Below are positions 24,439 to 36,217 of a stretch of DNA of 64,000 bases, in pieces. The first letter of the stretch is position 1; the number at the start of each line of letters is the position of its first letter. A program made the translations under genes and the position numbers. The notes below the pieces were generated by a model. The model was not told where the DNA came from, made no database searches, and saw nothing but the letters and a program-made list of their open reading frames with translations. Source of the DNA: Sanguinoderma infundibulare (taxonomy: Eukaryota > Basidiomycota > Agaricomycetes > Polyporales > Polyporaceae); assembly GCA_032821775.1 (NCBI GenBank), contig JAVLRN010000004.1, forward strand, positions 2,418,001 to 2,482,000. The letters are read 5' to 3'.

Positions 24439-27225
24439 ATGGCCTCCCCCCGCCCGCCCAAGAAGGAACAGACCGCCGACACCCGCTCCGTCGCCAGTGC
24501 CAGCGACAACTCGGCAGACGATGACAACAAGCTCCTCGAGATTGGTTATGTCCCCTCCTTCAAACGCGAGTTCTCCAACGTCGCTACGGTATGTCTCGCG
24601 TCGTTTGGCATGTCCTCCGTCTCGTTTGACATTCCCCCAGATCAGCTTCGCCTTTAGCATCATGGGTCTATGCTCCAGCATTGCCACTACCTTCAACACT
24701 CCGCTCACCCTTGGCGGCCCTGCCTCGGTGACATGGTGTTGGATCTTGGGGGCAACAATGTGCTTCACCCTTGGTGTGTATCGCCTTCCCATGCGTTATC
24801 ACCCCGCCTGTCAAAATCTTCTCCGCGCCCGTCCAAGTGACGCAAGCTTTCCCGCATTCCCCAAACTCAGCCTGCGCATGGTCACAAGTCCACGGCGGTT
24901 CTTTACCTGCGCTCGTTTTGACTCCACAGCGTCTTGTCTCGACGATATGTCGAGCCGCGACCCATAGCGAATGTCGCGCACCCACCTCGTAAAAACACCT
25001 GGCTTCGCGTGGCCGACAAGCCACAAGGTCCACTCAGCTGCTGAAAACTGCTAAACGAATGCGGATGCAAGTTACAATCGAATCCCATGCTAACCTCTCT
25101 CCAGGTGCTTCTATCGCCGAAATCGTCAGCGCCTTCCCGACCTGCGGTGGCCTGTAAGTTCCTATTTTCTCAATATGTGCTCCCAATCGCCGTTGACGTC
25201 CAATCTCAATACCAGATACACAGCATCAGCCCAACTCGTCCCACGTAAACAGCGCGCTATCGTCGGTTGGGTCGTCGGCTGGCTCAACATCCTCGGACAG
25301 ATCCTCGGCTTGTCTTCCACTGAATTCGGTCTCGCCAACATGATCTGGGCTGCCGTCGTGGTCGGCAGGGGTGACTCATACAACATCACCCCAGGTAAGA
25401 GCGTCGGCCTTTTCGCTGGTTTGCTCGTCCTCCATGGCATCTTGGTCAGTATTCAAATCTTGATAACCTGCTCGAGAGGAATGAACCTTCGACAATAGAA
25501 CTGCCTTGCGACCCGTCAACTCGCCCGTCTCACCAGCGGCTTCGTCTTCATTAACCTCGGTGCGACCATGAGTGCGTACTTCTCCCTCCAGCCCCAGTAA
25601 AAATTCAACTGAATAATGGCGTCTGCAGTCATCATCATCGTCCTCCTCGCGACGACACCACGTAGCGAGATGCACAGTGCCGCGTACGTCTTCGGTAGCC
25701 AGGGCTTCGTCAACCAGACTGGTGGCTGGAACAACGGAATCGCGTTCCTGTTTGGACTGCTCAGCGTCCAATGGACGGTGCGTGCAAGTTTCCGTTCTCT
25801 CCCAACCATGATCGGTCGAAGAGAGTCCACCGAGTGATCATACGTTTGACGATACTTGTTCCCCAGATGACGGTAAGTGGTTGGTGGTTCAGACCCATGT
25901 ATGTCTGACGTGCTGAGCGAGGTCGTTATGCGTAGGACTACGATGCTACTGCACACATCTCGTGAGCACCCAATTTCCACTTCATGAACCCAGCAACCGT
26001 CTCATCTTCGCATTCTCAGGGAGGAAGTGAAGCGCGCAGCTTATGCCGGTTTGTGTCAACTTAGGTTCCGGCTAGGACTCCAGCTGACCGACCGAGGCCC
26101 CAATATCAGCTCCTTCCGCGATCTTCATCGCTGTCATTGGCACTGGTCTCATCGGATGGCTCCTCAACATCGTCCTGGTCCTCTGCTCTGGTCCTCTGTA
26201 CGTGCTGCTACCCTCGGTAAGGTATCCCGCGCGAACGACTACACGCTCAACTACATTTCCAAAATTGTAACAGTGAAAACCTCCCTGGCCCGTCCCAGTC
26301 TGCCTTCCTTGACGTACGTCCAAACTTACCACTGCACTGGGAGCCGGTCTCACCCCGGCCATCCGCAGATCATGGTCCTGCGCATGGGCAAGCCTGGCGC
26401 GCTCTTCATCTGGGCCTTCGTCTGCCTGACCGCCTTCTTCGTCTGCCAGACCGCCCTCCAGGCCGCCTCCCGCACCGTCTACGCGTTCTCTCGCGACAAG
26501 GGCCTCCCCGACCGCGGCTTCTTCGGCCACATCTCGTCCTGGACGCAGACACCTCTCCGCGCGATCTGGTTCGTGACCGTCATCGGTGTCCTCCCCGGCC
26601 TGCTCGATCTGGCGAGCTCGGTCGCGCTCAATGCGATCTTCGCGATGACGGCGATGGCGCTAGATCTGTCGTACATTATCCCCATCTTCTGGTGTGTCTC
26701 CTTTTACGCACATAGTCGAAAATGGGGACAGGCAAGGTGACAGAGCACGCATACAGTCGCCGGTGGTACAGGAATCATCCTGAGGTCAAGTTCATCCCTG
26801 GGCCGTTCTACATGGGCGACGGGATCATCGGCTGGGCTGCGAACGTGAACTGCATCCTCTGGACGCTCTTCGTTTGCATCATCTTCGCGCTCCCCACTGA
26901 ACTTCCGGTCAATGGGATCACCATGAACTACGCTGCCGTGCGTAGATCTCTATCCTTTCGTTCTTGTCTGTGTCGACAGCTGAGCGCGCCTACGTTATCG
27001 TAGCCTATTACGGGCGGTGTCGTCCTCTTGTCGCTGTACGTACCTTTCAGTAGGACTCCCCGAACGCTACTAACGACGGTCGAACGCGCAGGATTTGGTA
27101 CGCCCTCGGCGGTCGCAAACACTACAAGGGGCCCCAGTCCAATCGGAAGGACGTTGACGCCACCAAGGACGTGCTCGTCTCCTCCGGAAACCAAGAGAAG
27201 GCAGAGGTCTACCAGGTCGTCTGAT
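24439..27225 (+). CDS. APC-superfamily amino acid/GABA-type permease
   Basis: The N-terminus is hydrophilic (MASPRPPKKEQTADTRSVAS) and leads into LEIGYVPSFKREFSN, the conserved entry to TM1 in fungal APC permeases. Following exons give SFAFSIMGLCSSIATTFNTP, ASIAEIVSAFPTCGGL (TM3 helix with the conserved PTxGGL), YTASAQLVPRKQRAIVGWVV, a short exon with MTDYDATAHIS followed by EEVKRAAYAA (strictly conserved in the family), AASRTVYAFSRDKGLPDRGF and a C-terminal part with FIPGPFYMGDGIIGWAANV. It ends with a hydrophilic tail, ..EKAEVYQVV. About twelve membrane helices and about 540 residues, as in Bat1/Uga4-like transporters of plasma or vacuolar membrane. Around ten introns of 50-60 bp. Substrate (amino acids, GABA, choline) cannot be fixed from sequence alone. 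Confidence 0.88.
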
Positions 27226-28722
27226 TAGCGTTCGAGTCGGCTTCAACAGCCGTGGCGACTGACCCCATGCGCCCAGTGACACCCCCTTCCCGACCACGCT
27301 CATATCCATATTCCGCTTGGTCACCAATACTCATTGGTATTGAGTTGGCCCTCGACGGTCTCATACCCTCCTCTCATCAGAAGTTCACGATCTCATGACA
27401 CCATACGTGCGACCCCCCAGAACCGCACTCGTTTCTTGGAATACCCGGCTCGGAGCCTATTTCGTGGATTCCATGCTTACGATTCCCTACAAGGACACAT
27501 ATATAATCCTACTTACAACAACTACCAGCTAAAGCTGGTAGGGGCGCCCAAGACGGTCGGCCTAGGCATGCCCTTACTACTAGTTGCGCATTTCCCGGGG
27601 AATGTGAACGTGTAGCCATAGCGTTTTAATCGGTATGCTCATCGCTCGAGGATGTAGTCGTATGCTAGTTCTAGAGCTATATATCGTGCCTCGTTTTCTT
27701 GGGGCGACATGCTCGCTAGGGCTACTCACACGCACAGCACGGACGAGGACGGTCGCCGCCGGAAGACTTCGGATATCTGGGACTTGGAGCCCCGCATTCC
27801 ACCGCTTCGGCATAGCGCTGGCGATGTTGGTACGCTACCCCAAACGTTACACGTATCCTGGTTTTTGGATGGATGGTCATCCACTCACATCTGTTCAAAC
27901 AGAGAGTGGTGAATGGCCGCAGTGCAAACAAACGGGTCAACATCGCCGTGGTTGGCCACCGAGGTGGCGGTCTTGAACAAGTTCGACTCAACCACCACCT
28001 CAGCCAAGGCTAGAATGCGACGCCACGGACTATCGGACTCAGCTTCGAACTTCCCAACTTCTGTTTGTCAAACTGTCGGACGGAACTCTCAATCGTATCC
28101 AACTTGTCTTGGCAGCCCGGACCTTCTCGAGACACTCATCTCGCGACATCACATTGGGGCGTAGTTAGGACGCCGCATAACTAGTTTTCTCGGAGCGAAT
28201 TGGGAGGACCGTTGCATTCCTGAGCGGGGGGCGCTGCGTTCAATTGTACGCCGCATCAGGCCGCATCCCCATCGAAACCTCTCAGGCGCGGTCGTCTCCA
28301 GGGATGGGAACCTACTTGAACTCTTGCCTCCGCGGCACCGCCTAGATGGTCTATCGTTCCATCGATACCTTTCGACACGAACAATATCACATAACGACAA
28401 ACGGCGATTGCGCCAACGCGTTGTGGGGCGTTAGGAATGAAAGCCTTTTGGGGCGGAGCGCTAGCAGGCCTTACTTGCTTACGAGTCAGTCAGCCTCACC
28501 ACTGACCCTCAGTCGACCCTCGTTGCCCCGGCGTATAAAAGCCCATCTCTTCCTGATGCTCTCCTTCACACAAACACGACCTCCTGGCCTGTTGTCGACC
28601 TCGCCTCGTCTCCTGCCTCCAGGTGTCCCTTGACTGTGCCACCGCGTGCGTCTTCATATACCTATTTCACCCCACTAGGTCGCTGATGTCGGGGGACCAG
28701 TTGTCCTTCCCCGCCGCCACCC
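27226..28722. other. Intergenic, no gene recognised
   Basis: 3' region of the permease followed by about 1.2 kb without a recognisable gene. A clear TATA element (GTATAAAAGCCC) at 28532-28543 marks the promoter of the candidate small gene downstream. Confidence 0.55.
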
Positions 28723-29121
28723 ATGGATCGCCACCGCCACAGCGACATGTGGTGAGTATACGCCCACACCGCTCTTCGCTGACGACTCGACTAGGAGCCG
28801 GCCATTCGGAAACGGACTTGAAGGACATTTCTTCGGCCACTGTCGTATGTCCGCCACTGGCCACACCTACTTTTCGTCATAGTTGACTGCCCCGCTCCTC
28901 ACTAGCTCTCAAGGCCTCCGAGTGAGTCGTCCTCGGCCTCCCGCTCGTGTTGACCGGGTCCTCGCCTTAGGGTGTGATTCGTCGCGTGGGTTGCCCGTGT
29001 GCCTCAAGGTCTCAAGACCGACACGAAGACATCCTCTGAGGCGTGCATGAGGAGTCGTTCCGAATCTTTTGATCTTACTGAGTTCCACCCCTTCAACAAC
29101 CAACGCCCGGAATATCTCTGA
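28723..29121 (+). CDS. Candidate small multi-exon gene, unknown product
   Basis: ATG 28723 lies in a good context (CACCCATGG) about 190 bp after the TATA element at 28532. The reading is MDRHRHSDMW, then after a GTGAGT..CTAG intron SRPFGNGLEGHFFGHC, then after a GTATGT..CTAG intron a short exon up to a GTGAGT donor near 28921. A further open exon (about 29012-29121) reads TDTKTSSEACMRSRSESFDL and TEFHPFNNQRPEYL to TGA. The joins between the last exons are ambiguous: one choice stops after 33 residues, while an alternative acceptor (AAG|G in the third exon) keeps frame to the longer end. No family was recognised, and a spliced non-coding RNA is possible. Confidence 0.25.
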
Positions 29122-30296
29122 GCATGCGACCGTGTCGACGGTGACGACCGAGGTGTGTCCTGTGTTCTATCTACCGCATCGTCTTTCCACTCATTGTTCT
29201 GTTCAGACTGAAAGTGAGCTTTGGCCCATCCATGCGACGTCAACTGTGCACGCCAAGAAAGCTTCGACAAGACTCCGGGGCTTCCTTCGAGCGCACTGAT
29301 TAGAACGGCGAATATGTTGTGTGTGTTCTCGAACCGGCACCGGCTCGAGGGCCTCAAGCGGCCAGGCAAACGGCGCGCCCTCGTCTCAAACGCCGGCCCC
29401 GAGGTACGGTCGGCCATTGCCCCCCACACACTGTTTAGCGTGTGTATTGGGGCGTGGCTGTTCCTGGCGCAGGCCTCTTCGTGGCCCTCGGGACTAGTAC
29501 CCTCTCTCTTCGCGAGAGCGGGGAAGCTAACGTGCGCCGAAATTTCCATTGGACACGGGTCCTATTGTAGGAGATCACTTCGTGGTTCTGGTGTCGTTAC
29601 TTTATAAATTTAAGTGGGTGTACGGCCAGGATGGCAACAGGGCCTTGTGTGGTTGCCTTGTGGATGGCACCTGACTTGAGCAGTCCCGGGCTACAGTCCA
29701 ACGTACATACTTATAAATGTCACGACTGTGCGCCAGACCATGAAATAAACGGATATTATTACTCAGGTATTCCGCTTAAAATGACGTGTATAACTCGGTA
29801 TGGCTGGATGTTGGCGAAGAAAGAGGAGCAAGGTGACTGGTGGTCGCCACAAAGTCAAAACAATAGCAAACAATGCCGCCACGCTACATAAGTTGCGCCG
29901 TTGCTGCCGCTGGAGTGTCTTCCTCCAACTTGTTCGGCGGTTGGACATACTTACAGTATTCCAGTGCTTCCTCAAATCGCGGGTTTCCTCATGCGATCGG
30001 AATGCGTTCGGGATACTTGTGGGATCTGAGGTAAGTTTGCCAAATCCAGCGCTGTTCGCGTACTAACAGCTAGTAACGTTGCACCTAGTACTGTGTACCC
30101 TTCAGCTTCAGATGTCAGAATACCGACTCCGCTGCCTGCCTGCAACTCTAGGGATAAGGTATGGGCTACAGATACCACTTGAGCTGATAGTTAGTTCGGC
30201 GGAGTTCGCCGACTAGGCTCAGCCATCACGAACGTTCAACTTGGACCAACTTGAATGTTCTTCTTCCTTTCGCCACCGAAATCTTTTGTCTGGGTC
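29122..30296. other. Intergenic, no gene recognised
   Basis: Only short unsupported frames on both strands. The minus-strand frame at 29004-29549 overlaps the candidate small gene and has no domain. Confidence 0.5.
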
Positions 30297-31480
30297 TGTA
30301 GAAACCGCGAAGGGATCAACCTATCATGTAGTATGCATTCTTATCACTGCAGGAGGTGACAACAAGGGCTCGTCGTCGGACGGTCTCGTCGAATGCACAT
30401 GAACGGCAGGACAATACCGGGGTGGATGATGCCTAGGAACCCGCTATCCGTCACAATCAATCACTGAAACAGAAAAGGTACTGCAACGCCGACAGCGAAA
30501 TCTCGGGCGGCGCTGGAATGGAATATGACCGACCTGTTGTTCTCTTCCAGACTGACCCGAACGCAAACATGTCCACATGTCCAGAACACCCAGCTGGCCA
30601 CCCTCCACGCTATAAAAGCTGGCCCCTTCGTCTGTTCTAGTTTCCTCAGAACTCCCATGTTCTCTTCCCTCTCCACACCCCTAGGTGCGCCGGCGACTCC
30701 CATCTGCATATGCGATGTGGCTCGCTGGTCGTACGCTCTCGTGGAGGGTCGAATGTCGGACTGGGATGCTTTTCGATCGCCTGTCCTCGCCGTTTCTCCC
30801 GGTGAGGGCGGATGATGCGGGCACCTCACTGTCGACCTGTACGTCACGTCCTTCCTGTCCACGGTCTCAGACTAATCATTCCCTGCCAGACTACGTCGGA
30901 GCTGCTCACCAATTTCCTTTCCTGGTACGTCTACTCGCATCCATCCCACAGAATACCGGTCACTGTCGGTATGGCGTGTAGTTTCCTTCCTTTTTCTCGG
31001 CGGGTGCCTCTCCCGGGCCCCGTCCCTCTTTTCGCTGTGGCGTGTTCGACTTCGAACAACACGCCCCATGACATGGCTGATCAACCACCACGTACGTCTT
31101 TCAGTCCTTCGGCACACGTACCATGACCTGACCTGCTCGACTCCAGCATGCTTAATGCACAAGGTGTCAGCCGCCCGTCGATCATAAGCCCACCCGGTGG
31201 CTGTCGACGTTCGCGGTGCGTCGCACTCAGGCTCCCATCCCCGCCGCGAAACAGGTAGTGGCGCAGGGGTGGACAAGCCAGCGCCTTTCCGGTACAGTCG
31301 CCTGTCGGGGACGGGCGACTGGGACTGTGCGGTGTGGGGCGCGTCGCATTGCAAGGCCGAGCCTCCGAATGGTGAGCTTTCTGGGTTCTCGAATGCTCTT
31401 GTGTCAGATGCTGACGGAATGGATATCAGCGTGCACTGGGAAACTGTAAGTGCGGATGGGAAGATCCTTAGGTGCGTATT
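30297..31480 (+). repeat. Inverted duplication, copy B
   Basis: Inverted counterpart of 15605-16772. The perfectly identical tract is 30826-31348. Homology begins abruptly at about 30297 (GAAACCGCGAAGGGATCAAC, matching the reverse complement of 16753-16771) and fades after about 31440. Confidence 0.85.
30611..30618 (+). promoter_or_regulatory. TATA box of duplicated gene copy B
   Basis: TATAAAAG, 39 bp upstream of ATG 30657. Surrounding bases are conserved in copy A. Confidence 0.6.
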
Positions 31481-31601
31481 CACATTTGACATGCTCGTTG
31501 ACGATCGTACGACCTGCACGGATGGCGCCACTGCAGTCGAGGACATATTCAGGTATAGATGCATGACGTCGCCGGATTCCCGCGCATATCTGAGCATGTA
31601 A
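30657..31601 (+). CDS. Duplicated uncharacterised gene, copy B
   Basis: First exon MFSSLSTPLGAPATPICICD to ..SPVLAVSP, donor GTGAGG. Second exon after TTCCCTGCCAG reads DYVGAAHQFPFL. A possible GTACGT..CTCCAG intron lies at about 31092-31145. The best-supported coding exon runs from about 31190 and contains FRYSRLSGTGDWDCAVWGAS and SNALVSDADGMDISVHWE; an open continuation (VSADGKILRCVFTFDMLVDD) reaches a stop at 31599-31601. Compared with copy A, the region after 31348 shows several silent changes in this frame and an extended 3' end, so B may be the complete copy. No domain was recognised and exon joins in the middle are unresolved. The long antisense frame across this gene exists only because the two copies are identical here. 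Confidence 0.45.
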
Positions 31602-31805
31602 TAACCGCATGTAGTCCTGGTAGCTACCTTCCAATAGACAACAGAGGCTACCTGAATAGCAATGCATTTGTAGATCAAGCTCTCGTCTCCGCTGAGCAGA
31701 GAGTTGGATTGAGCCGCCACAAGAAGTAATGTCGTGAAGAGGTTCCTGACAACATTTAAGCATCTGGGCTGTGACCGGAAAGACAAATGAAGGTCAACTG
31801 TACCG

Positions 31806-32581
31806 TCACTGGCCCTCCGATCGGGTCTTGAGCGCGTCCGCCATGGCTTCAAAGCTCTTCATGAGGTTCGTGAGCAGGAACCACTTGACGAGATACGCCC
31901 CGGGCCCCGCAAAAAGCTCCCTGGATTCGTATAACGTCGTCCCGTTCGCCGTCGTGCTCAACGCCTGCCACCGCTCGGCGTGGAGGAACCACTCCGGTAT
32001 GAGGCTCTTCCACGCCATGCGACGCGTTTCGACGTCATAGGCGATGATAATCTCGAAAGAGCTCTGGTTCGAAGTGGAGGTCGGCGGGATGTGCGTCTGC
32101 ATGAGCAAGTACTTGCCCACGCCCGGCGTCTGGTCCTCGAGCACGGTCTTGCCAGACTTGTCGGTGATCTGCTGGCTCAGTCTGCGGGACGCTGGGTATC
32201 AGTATCGTGTGCGGTTACCATGGCGACAGTGTGTGTACGCACACAAAAGGGTTCCTGGGATGGCAGTGGCGCACATGTAACGCGTTAGACTCTCTGACGT
32301 CTGCACAAAACGGTGAGGTCGATGATCGAGGCGACTGACCACTCTGGGTACTTCGGAAAGTCGGAAAGTACGTCCCACACTGTCTCCAGAGGGGCCTTGA
32401 TCTCCTTCGAGACGTAACAAGTAACAGAGGCGGAATACGTGGGTGGAGGGAGGTTGCTGGTCATGTTGGCGGTGGGTGTCGCAGATGGCGTCGTCGGAGT
32501 CGCGGAGACAGACGCTGAGTGGACGGGAAAGGCGAGCACAAGCAGTGGCAGGAAGCAGCCGAACGATTTGAACAAGTTCAT
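31806..32581 (-). CDS. Secreted SRPBCC (START-like) fold protein
   Basis: Signal peptide MNLFKSFGCFLPLLVLAFPV, then a Thr/Ser/Pro-rich linker, then the SRPBCC strand-helix start (VTCYVSKEIKAPLETVWDVL, SDFPKYPEW). A 12-nt microexon at 32243-32254 supplies the rest of the conserved WNPFV. The third exon holds the beta-sheet (GKYLLMQTHIPPTSTSNQS, FEIIIAYDVETRRMAWKSLI) and a C-terminal amphipathic helix (NLMKSFEAMADALKTRSEGQ). The polyketide-cyclase/CoxG-like family binds hydrophobic ligands in a deep cavity; the ligand here is unknown. A cytosolic-looking paralogue lies at 36218-36847 with the same exon plan. About 210 residues. Confidence 0.85.
32243..32254 (-). other. 12-nt microexon
   Basis: GAACCCTTTTGT on the minus strand, preceded by AG and followed by GT. 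It completes a Trp codon and encodes N-P-F of the family's WNP motif, keeping phase with both neighbours. Confidence 0.75.
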
Positions 32582-33159
32582 GGCGCTACTTAAGTTTCCG
32601 ACTGTTGTCTAATTATAACCTGTTAGTAAATGAGCCCATGCTGGGCATGGAACCATCAACGCACCGAGATACAGTTGGGTGCACGGCGCAGTACAGGACG
32701 ACTGCCAAGGTGTCAGTGGGCGGGTCCTGTCAGCCGTCTTATGTCGGAAACTAGGAGCTTCTACGCGGCATGCCATATGGCCAGGCTGCTCTTCTTTTCG
32801 CGTATTCGCGGTTAGAGGCGGCCTGGAGGTCGCATTCGGGCACATTTCGTATTCGGTTAGGTTTCTGCCGAAGTGTCTCCCAGCTCTGAAGAATACTGTT
32901 TTGACCAAGTCTGGTTTTGACGCATGCGAGTAGATGTTTAAGATGCACTAGAAGATTACGGGTGGACCATATGGTATATACATAGGAAGCTCAGTAGGTA
33001 ACCAAAGCAAAACAAGGTGCGTGGGGAGAAGTTATCATGCCATGCGGAAGACGGATATCACAACGCATGATAAGTGTGAAGGTGAATCGTCATCATGGTA
33101 GCGCGGGCTCGAAGGGAACGGGGTCGAGGAGGCCGGACTCGCACCGGGTTTGAGGGCGA
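32582..33159. other. Intergenic, no gene recognised
   Basis: Upstream of the secreted SRPBCC gene and downstream of the AEC carrier. Short frames only. Confidence 0.6.
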
Positions 33160-35323
33160 TTACACCAAGAGAATGGAGATCGCGGTCAGTACCCTACGAT
33201 ACACGTCAGCAATGACTTTGGCACGGGACACCAGATGCAGCACGTACGCAGATGCAACGAACATGAAAGCATCTGTACAGGCCAGGCTAGCATGTCAATC
33301 CCAAGCCCACCCGACGACTCGAAGAAACTCACATTGTATCAGCAAGAACGCTGACAACGTGTCCACGTTCCCGTCCGGGGCGTAGAGCGACGAGACGATC
33401 ATCTGGCTGTAAGCCGTTTCGTTTTCACATGTCAGTTACGCGCAAGCGAGGAGGATTCCACCACGCAATCACACGCCGGACCCCAGCTGCAGCATGGACG
33501 AGGAGCGAGAAGCAAAGAAGAGGAAGTCGCACTTACTTGACAGCAGCGGGTGTGCCGCTCAAGAGCATCGCGACGAACTTCTCCGCCTTCGCGTCCGCGG
33601 GGATGAGCGACCCACGGACCATGGCCTGCACGACGGCCACGCCGATCACGGGCAGCACGACCATCTTCGCGAGCGTGACGAGAAGCATGGCCATGATCGG
33701 GAGCCGGGACAGCGGCCGCGGCACCTGGATGCGTGCGAACGAGGCGCCGAGCAAGATGAGTGCGAGCGGCACCGCGATCGTGTCCACGAACTGCGCTGCG
33801 GGTCGCGTGCGGCGGGGTCAGCCGCGTTGGAACGACTGCAGAGGGGCGGTCCACTCACCTGTATCCATGACGAACGCGAGCGGGGGCCGGTTGTCTGGTC
33901 CATGCCAGTTCGGGCATCCTTGGGACGCGCAGTCGACGAAGAGGGCCTTGAGAGGCCTGATGAGGGCAGTCGGGATGGAGATGGCGAGGGAGATGGTGAC
34001 CGGCTTGAGGAGCGCGAAGAGCGAGTCGAGGCACCAGTTCCGCTTCTTCTTTTGACCAGATTTCTCAAGGGCAAAGATCACGGCAGGATCCTCCAAGGAG
34101 TGGATAGAGTGTACCGAGCGGATCGGGGTAATCGGAGGAATGGACGGCGTGGGGGTCGCCCCGACGATCGAGATAATGGGTGAAGGCACCGCGAACGCGC
34201 GTGTTGGGGAAGATGGAGCAGTCACCCAACCGGGAGAGGTCGGGATCGAGACACGCAGAGGAGAGGGGGTGGCCGAGACGCGAACAGGCGTAGGTGGAAT
34301 GACGATTGTGAGTCGCCGAGATCGAAACGTGGACTCTGCAGGGAGAGGCGATAGCCGAGGGGTGGGCTGGATGTCGAGGTCGACCTTTCGTTCTTCTGAG
34401 ATCACAATTTTGGGCACGTTGATCGAAGCGGGGGTTTCAACGATGCTGCTGGTTGTTGACGACGATGAAGACCCCTCATCTTCTTTCGCAGAGAACGCTT
34501 CCTCGTCCTTCTTGTTGGATTGCGGCACGAAAGGCGGCGCAGGTACAACCGGAAGGCGTAAAGCACGAGCAACGAGCCGCCCGATAGGCTTCTCCTTCCA
34601 CGACACACGGCGTTCGGCTTGCTCACCCTGCGGGACCTCAGGAAGGTAATCCCAGGCAAGAGAGTTGGCCGCACCGCCTATCCAGAACACGAGATGATAA
34701 GTGACCGAGAAGATCGATACAAAGGAGACGCCGACTAATGACGCGATTCAGTTCCAGTGGAGATAGTGCGGAGAAAAAAACAGTGCACGTACGAGCAGGG
34801 TCCAACGCAGGGTTGAATGGAGGTTGTAGAGTAACAGACATGACGATCGCGCTCGCTGTTCGATGAAGTTAGAGAGCTTGATAGTTACGAGAGAATGAAG
34901 ATGGACTGACGCAAGTTTCCCCAATTGCTCATCCCCGTTAGGACGACGATCCCTTGCCAGAAGTTTCGGGGGACGTAACAGAACTCGCGTATGATCATGC
35001 CCATGACGAAACCGAATCCCTGGTAGATGAAGCCCATCATGAGCAAAGGACCTAGAGCCGAAGCGTTCGAAGGCGTGAAGGAAGGAACGATGTTTGCGAA
35101 GATGAGAGCCGGGAGAGCGATGTTCATGCTGATGATGGACGCTCCTCGAGAGGCCGCCGGGGGAAACATGTCCAGTTTGACAAGGACGTAACCGCACACC
35201 AGTGCGGCGAATCTGAAATGGGTGAAACAAGCTACGAGAGGTCACTGAAAAACGATTGGAGACGTACGTTTTGATAAGAGGCATCACGCCCGAGTAGACT
35301 AGGAAGGCAGCGGAAAGGGCCAT
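33160..35323 (-). CDS. Auxin efflux carrier-like (AEC family) membrane transporter
   Basis: Starts MALSAAFLVYSGVMPLIKT. The next exon continues FAALVCGYVLVKLDMFPPAA, then SIISMNIALPALIFANIVPS (first discontinuous helix of the AEC fold), FGFVMGMIIREFCYVPRNFW and TGMSNWGNLP with TAIVMSVT on the next exon, a conserved family motif. The middle is a long hydrophilic Ser/Pro/Thr-rich loop (about residues 190-360) coded by a large exon at 33860-34690. The C-terminal half has FVDTIAVPLALILLGASFAR, AMLLVTLAKMVVLPVIGVAV and AKKF-type ends (EKFVAMLLSGTPAAVN), then QMIVSSLYAPDG and a final segment, LTAISILLV, at TAA 33160-33162. Resembles yeast Ecm3 and related ER/plasma membrane proteins; substrate in fungi is not known. 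TATA-like GTATATATAC at about 35396-35406. Confidence 0.88.
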
Positions 35324-36217
35324 GATTGGCCGGTAGCGAGGGTTGGGAGCTGTGTGTGGGGTTCCTGTGTGGTGTAGTCGAGGTCCTAAGCAAGCGTATA
35401 TATACGGATGCCTCCTGATCAAGACTCCATCTGCTCCGTAGACGAACAGGCTGCTACCATGAGAAGGCCTGCAAGGACAAGATACAAAGCTGTTTGCCAT
35501 GATGATCCCCCTCATTGAGGACATATTGCCTTCTCGAAAGTGCTAGCTGTGTCCACTTGAATTGCCTGCCGACATCGAGGGTGGATGGGCACCTTGCACA
35601 AGCGGAGATCTCGTTCGGCTGTCCTCCGTGTTCCGCGTTCCGCCGCTGAAGGCTCCACCGAGGGACCACTCCGTCATTTGAGCAAAATCTGCTATGATAG
35701 TCCTGCGCAATGCGGCTATTACGCTAGTCTGCGACTCTTAGGACGAGAGGAAAGGTGCCTTGAGACATATTCTGTTTGTCGTAAACGCAGATATCGTCAA
35801 TCTGGTTTCGTACTAAAGAAGGTAATCACTTACTAAATCACGCCGGCTTAGGAGACGGTTATGAACTTAACTCTGTCAACTTCGAGGAAATCGAAAAACC
35901 GTGCTTGCTACTGTGGGCACAGCGATAGAACGCTCATATTGTGTGGCGATGATGCCTCAATGAGCATTCGGGCCGGTCCCAAAGCGCTTAGCTGTTCAAA
36001 TCGTGAAGTGAGCTCTCCGGTATTAGGATGTTCTGTGCTCAGAACCTCAAACAGCTGGCTAGCGGACGTCCGCACCCACTAGGGGTAAAATATCGGAACA
36101 TCAGAAGTATCATTACATAGCGAAAGAGGATACAGATGCCGGCGCCGGCTGTCGTATGGTACTGAGCATGGAGCACCACGGCACGAAGAAATCAAAGAAT
36201 ACACACCATAAGTACGT
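35324..36217. other. Intergenic, no gene recognised
   Basis: Promoter region of the AEC gene (TATA near 35400) and downstream region of the second SRPBCC gene. Nothing else was identified. Confidence 0.6.

Noticed and set aside
30872..31852. 326-codon minus-strand frame, partly identical to a plus-strand frame at 15393-16208
   Set aside because: Its conservation reflects only the identical DNA of the inverted duplicate. Silent changes outside the core fall in the opposite-strand frame, and no domain was seen.
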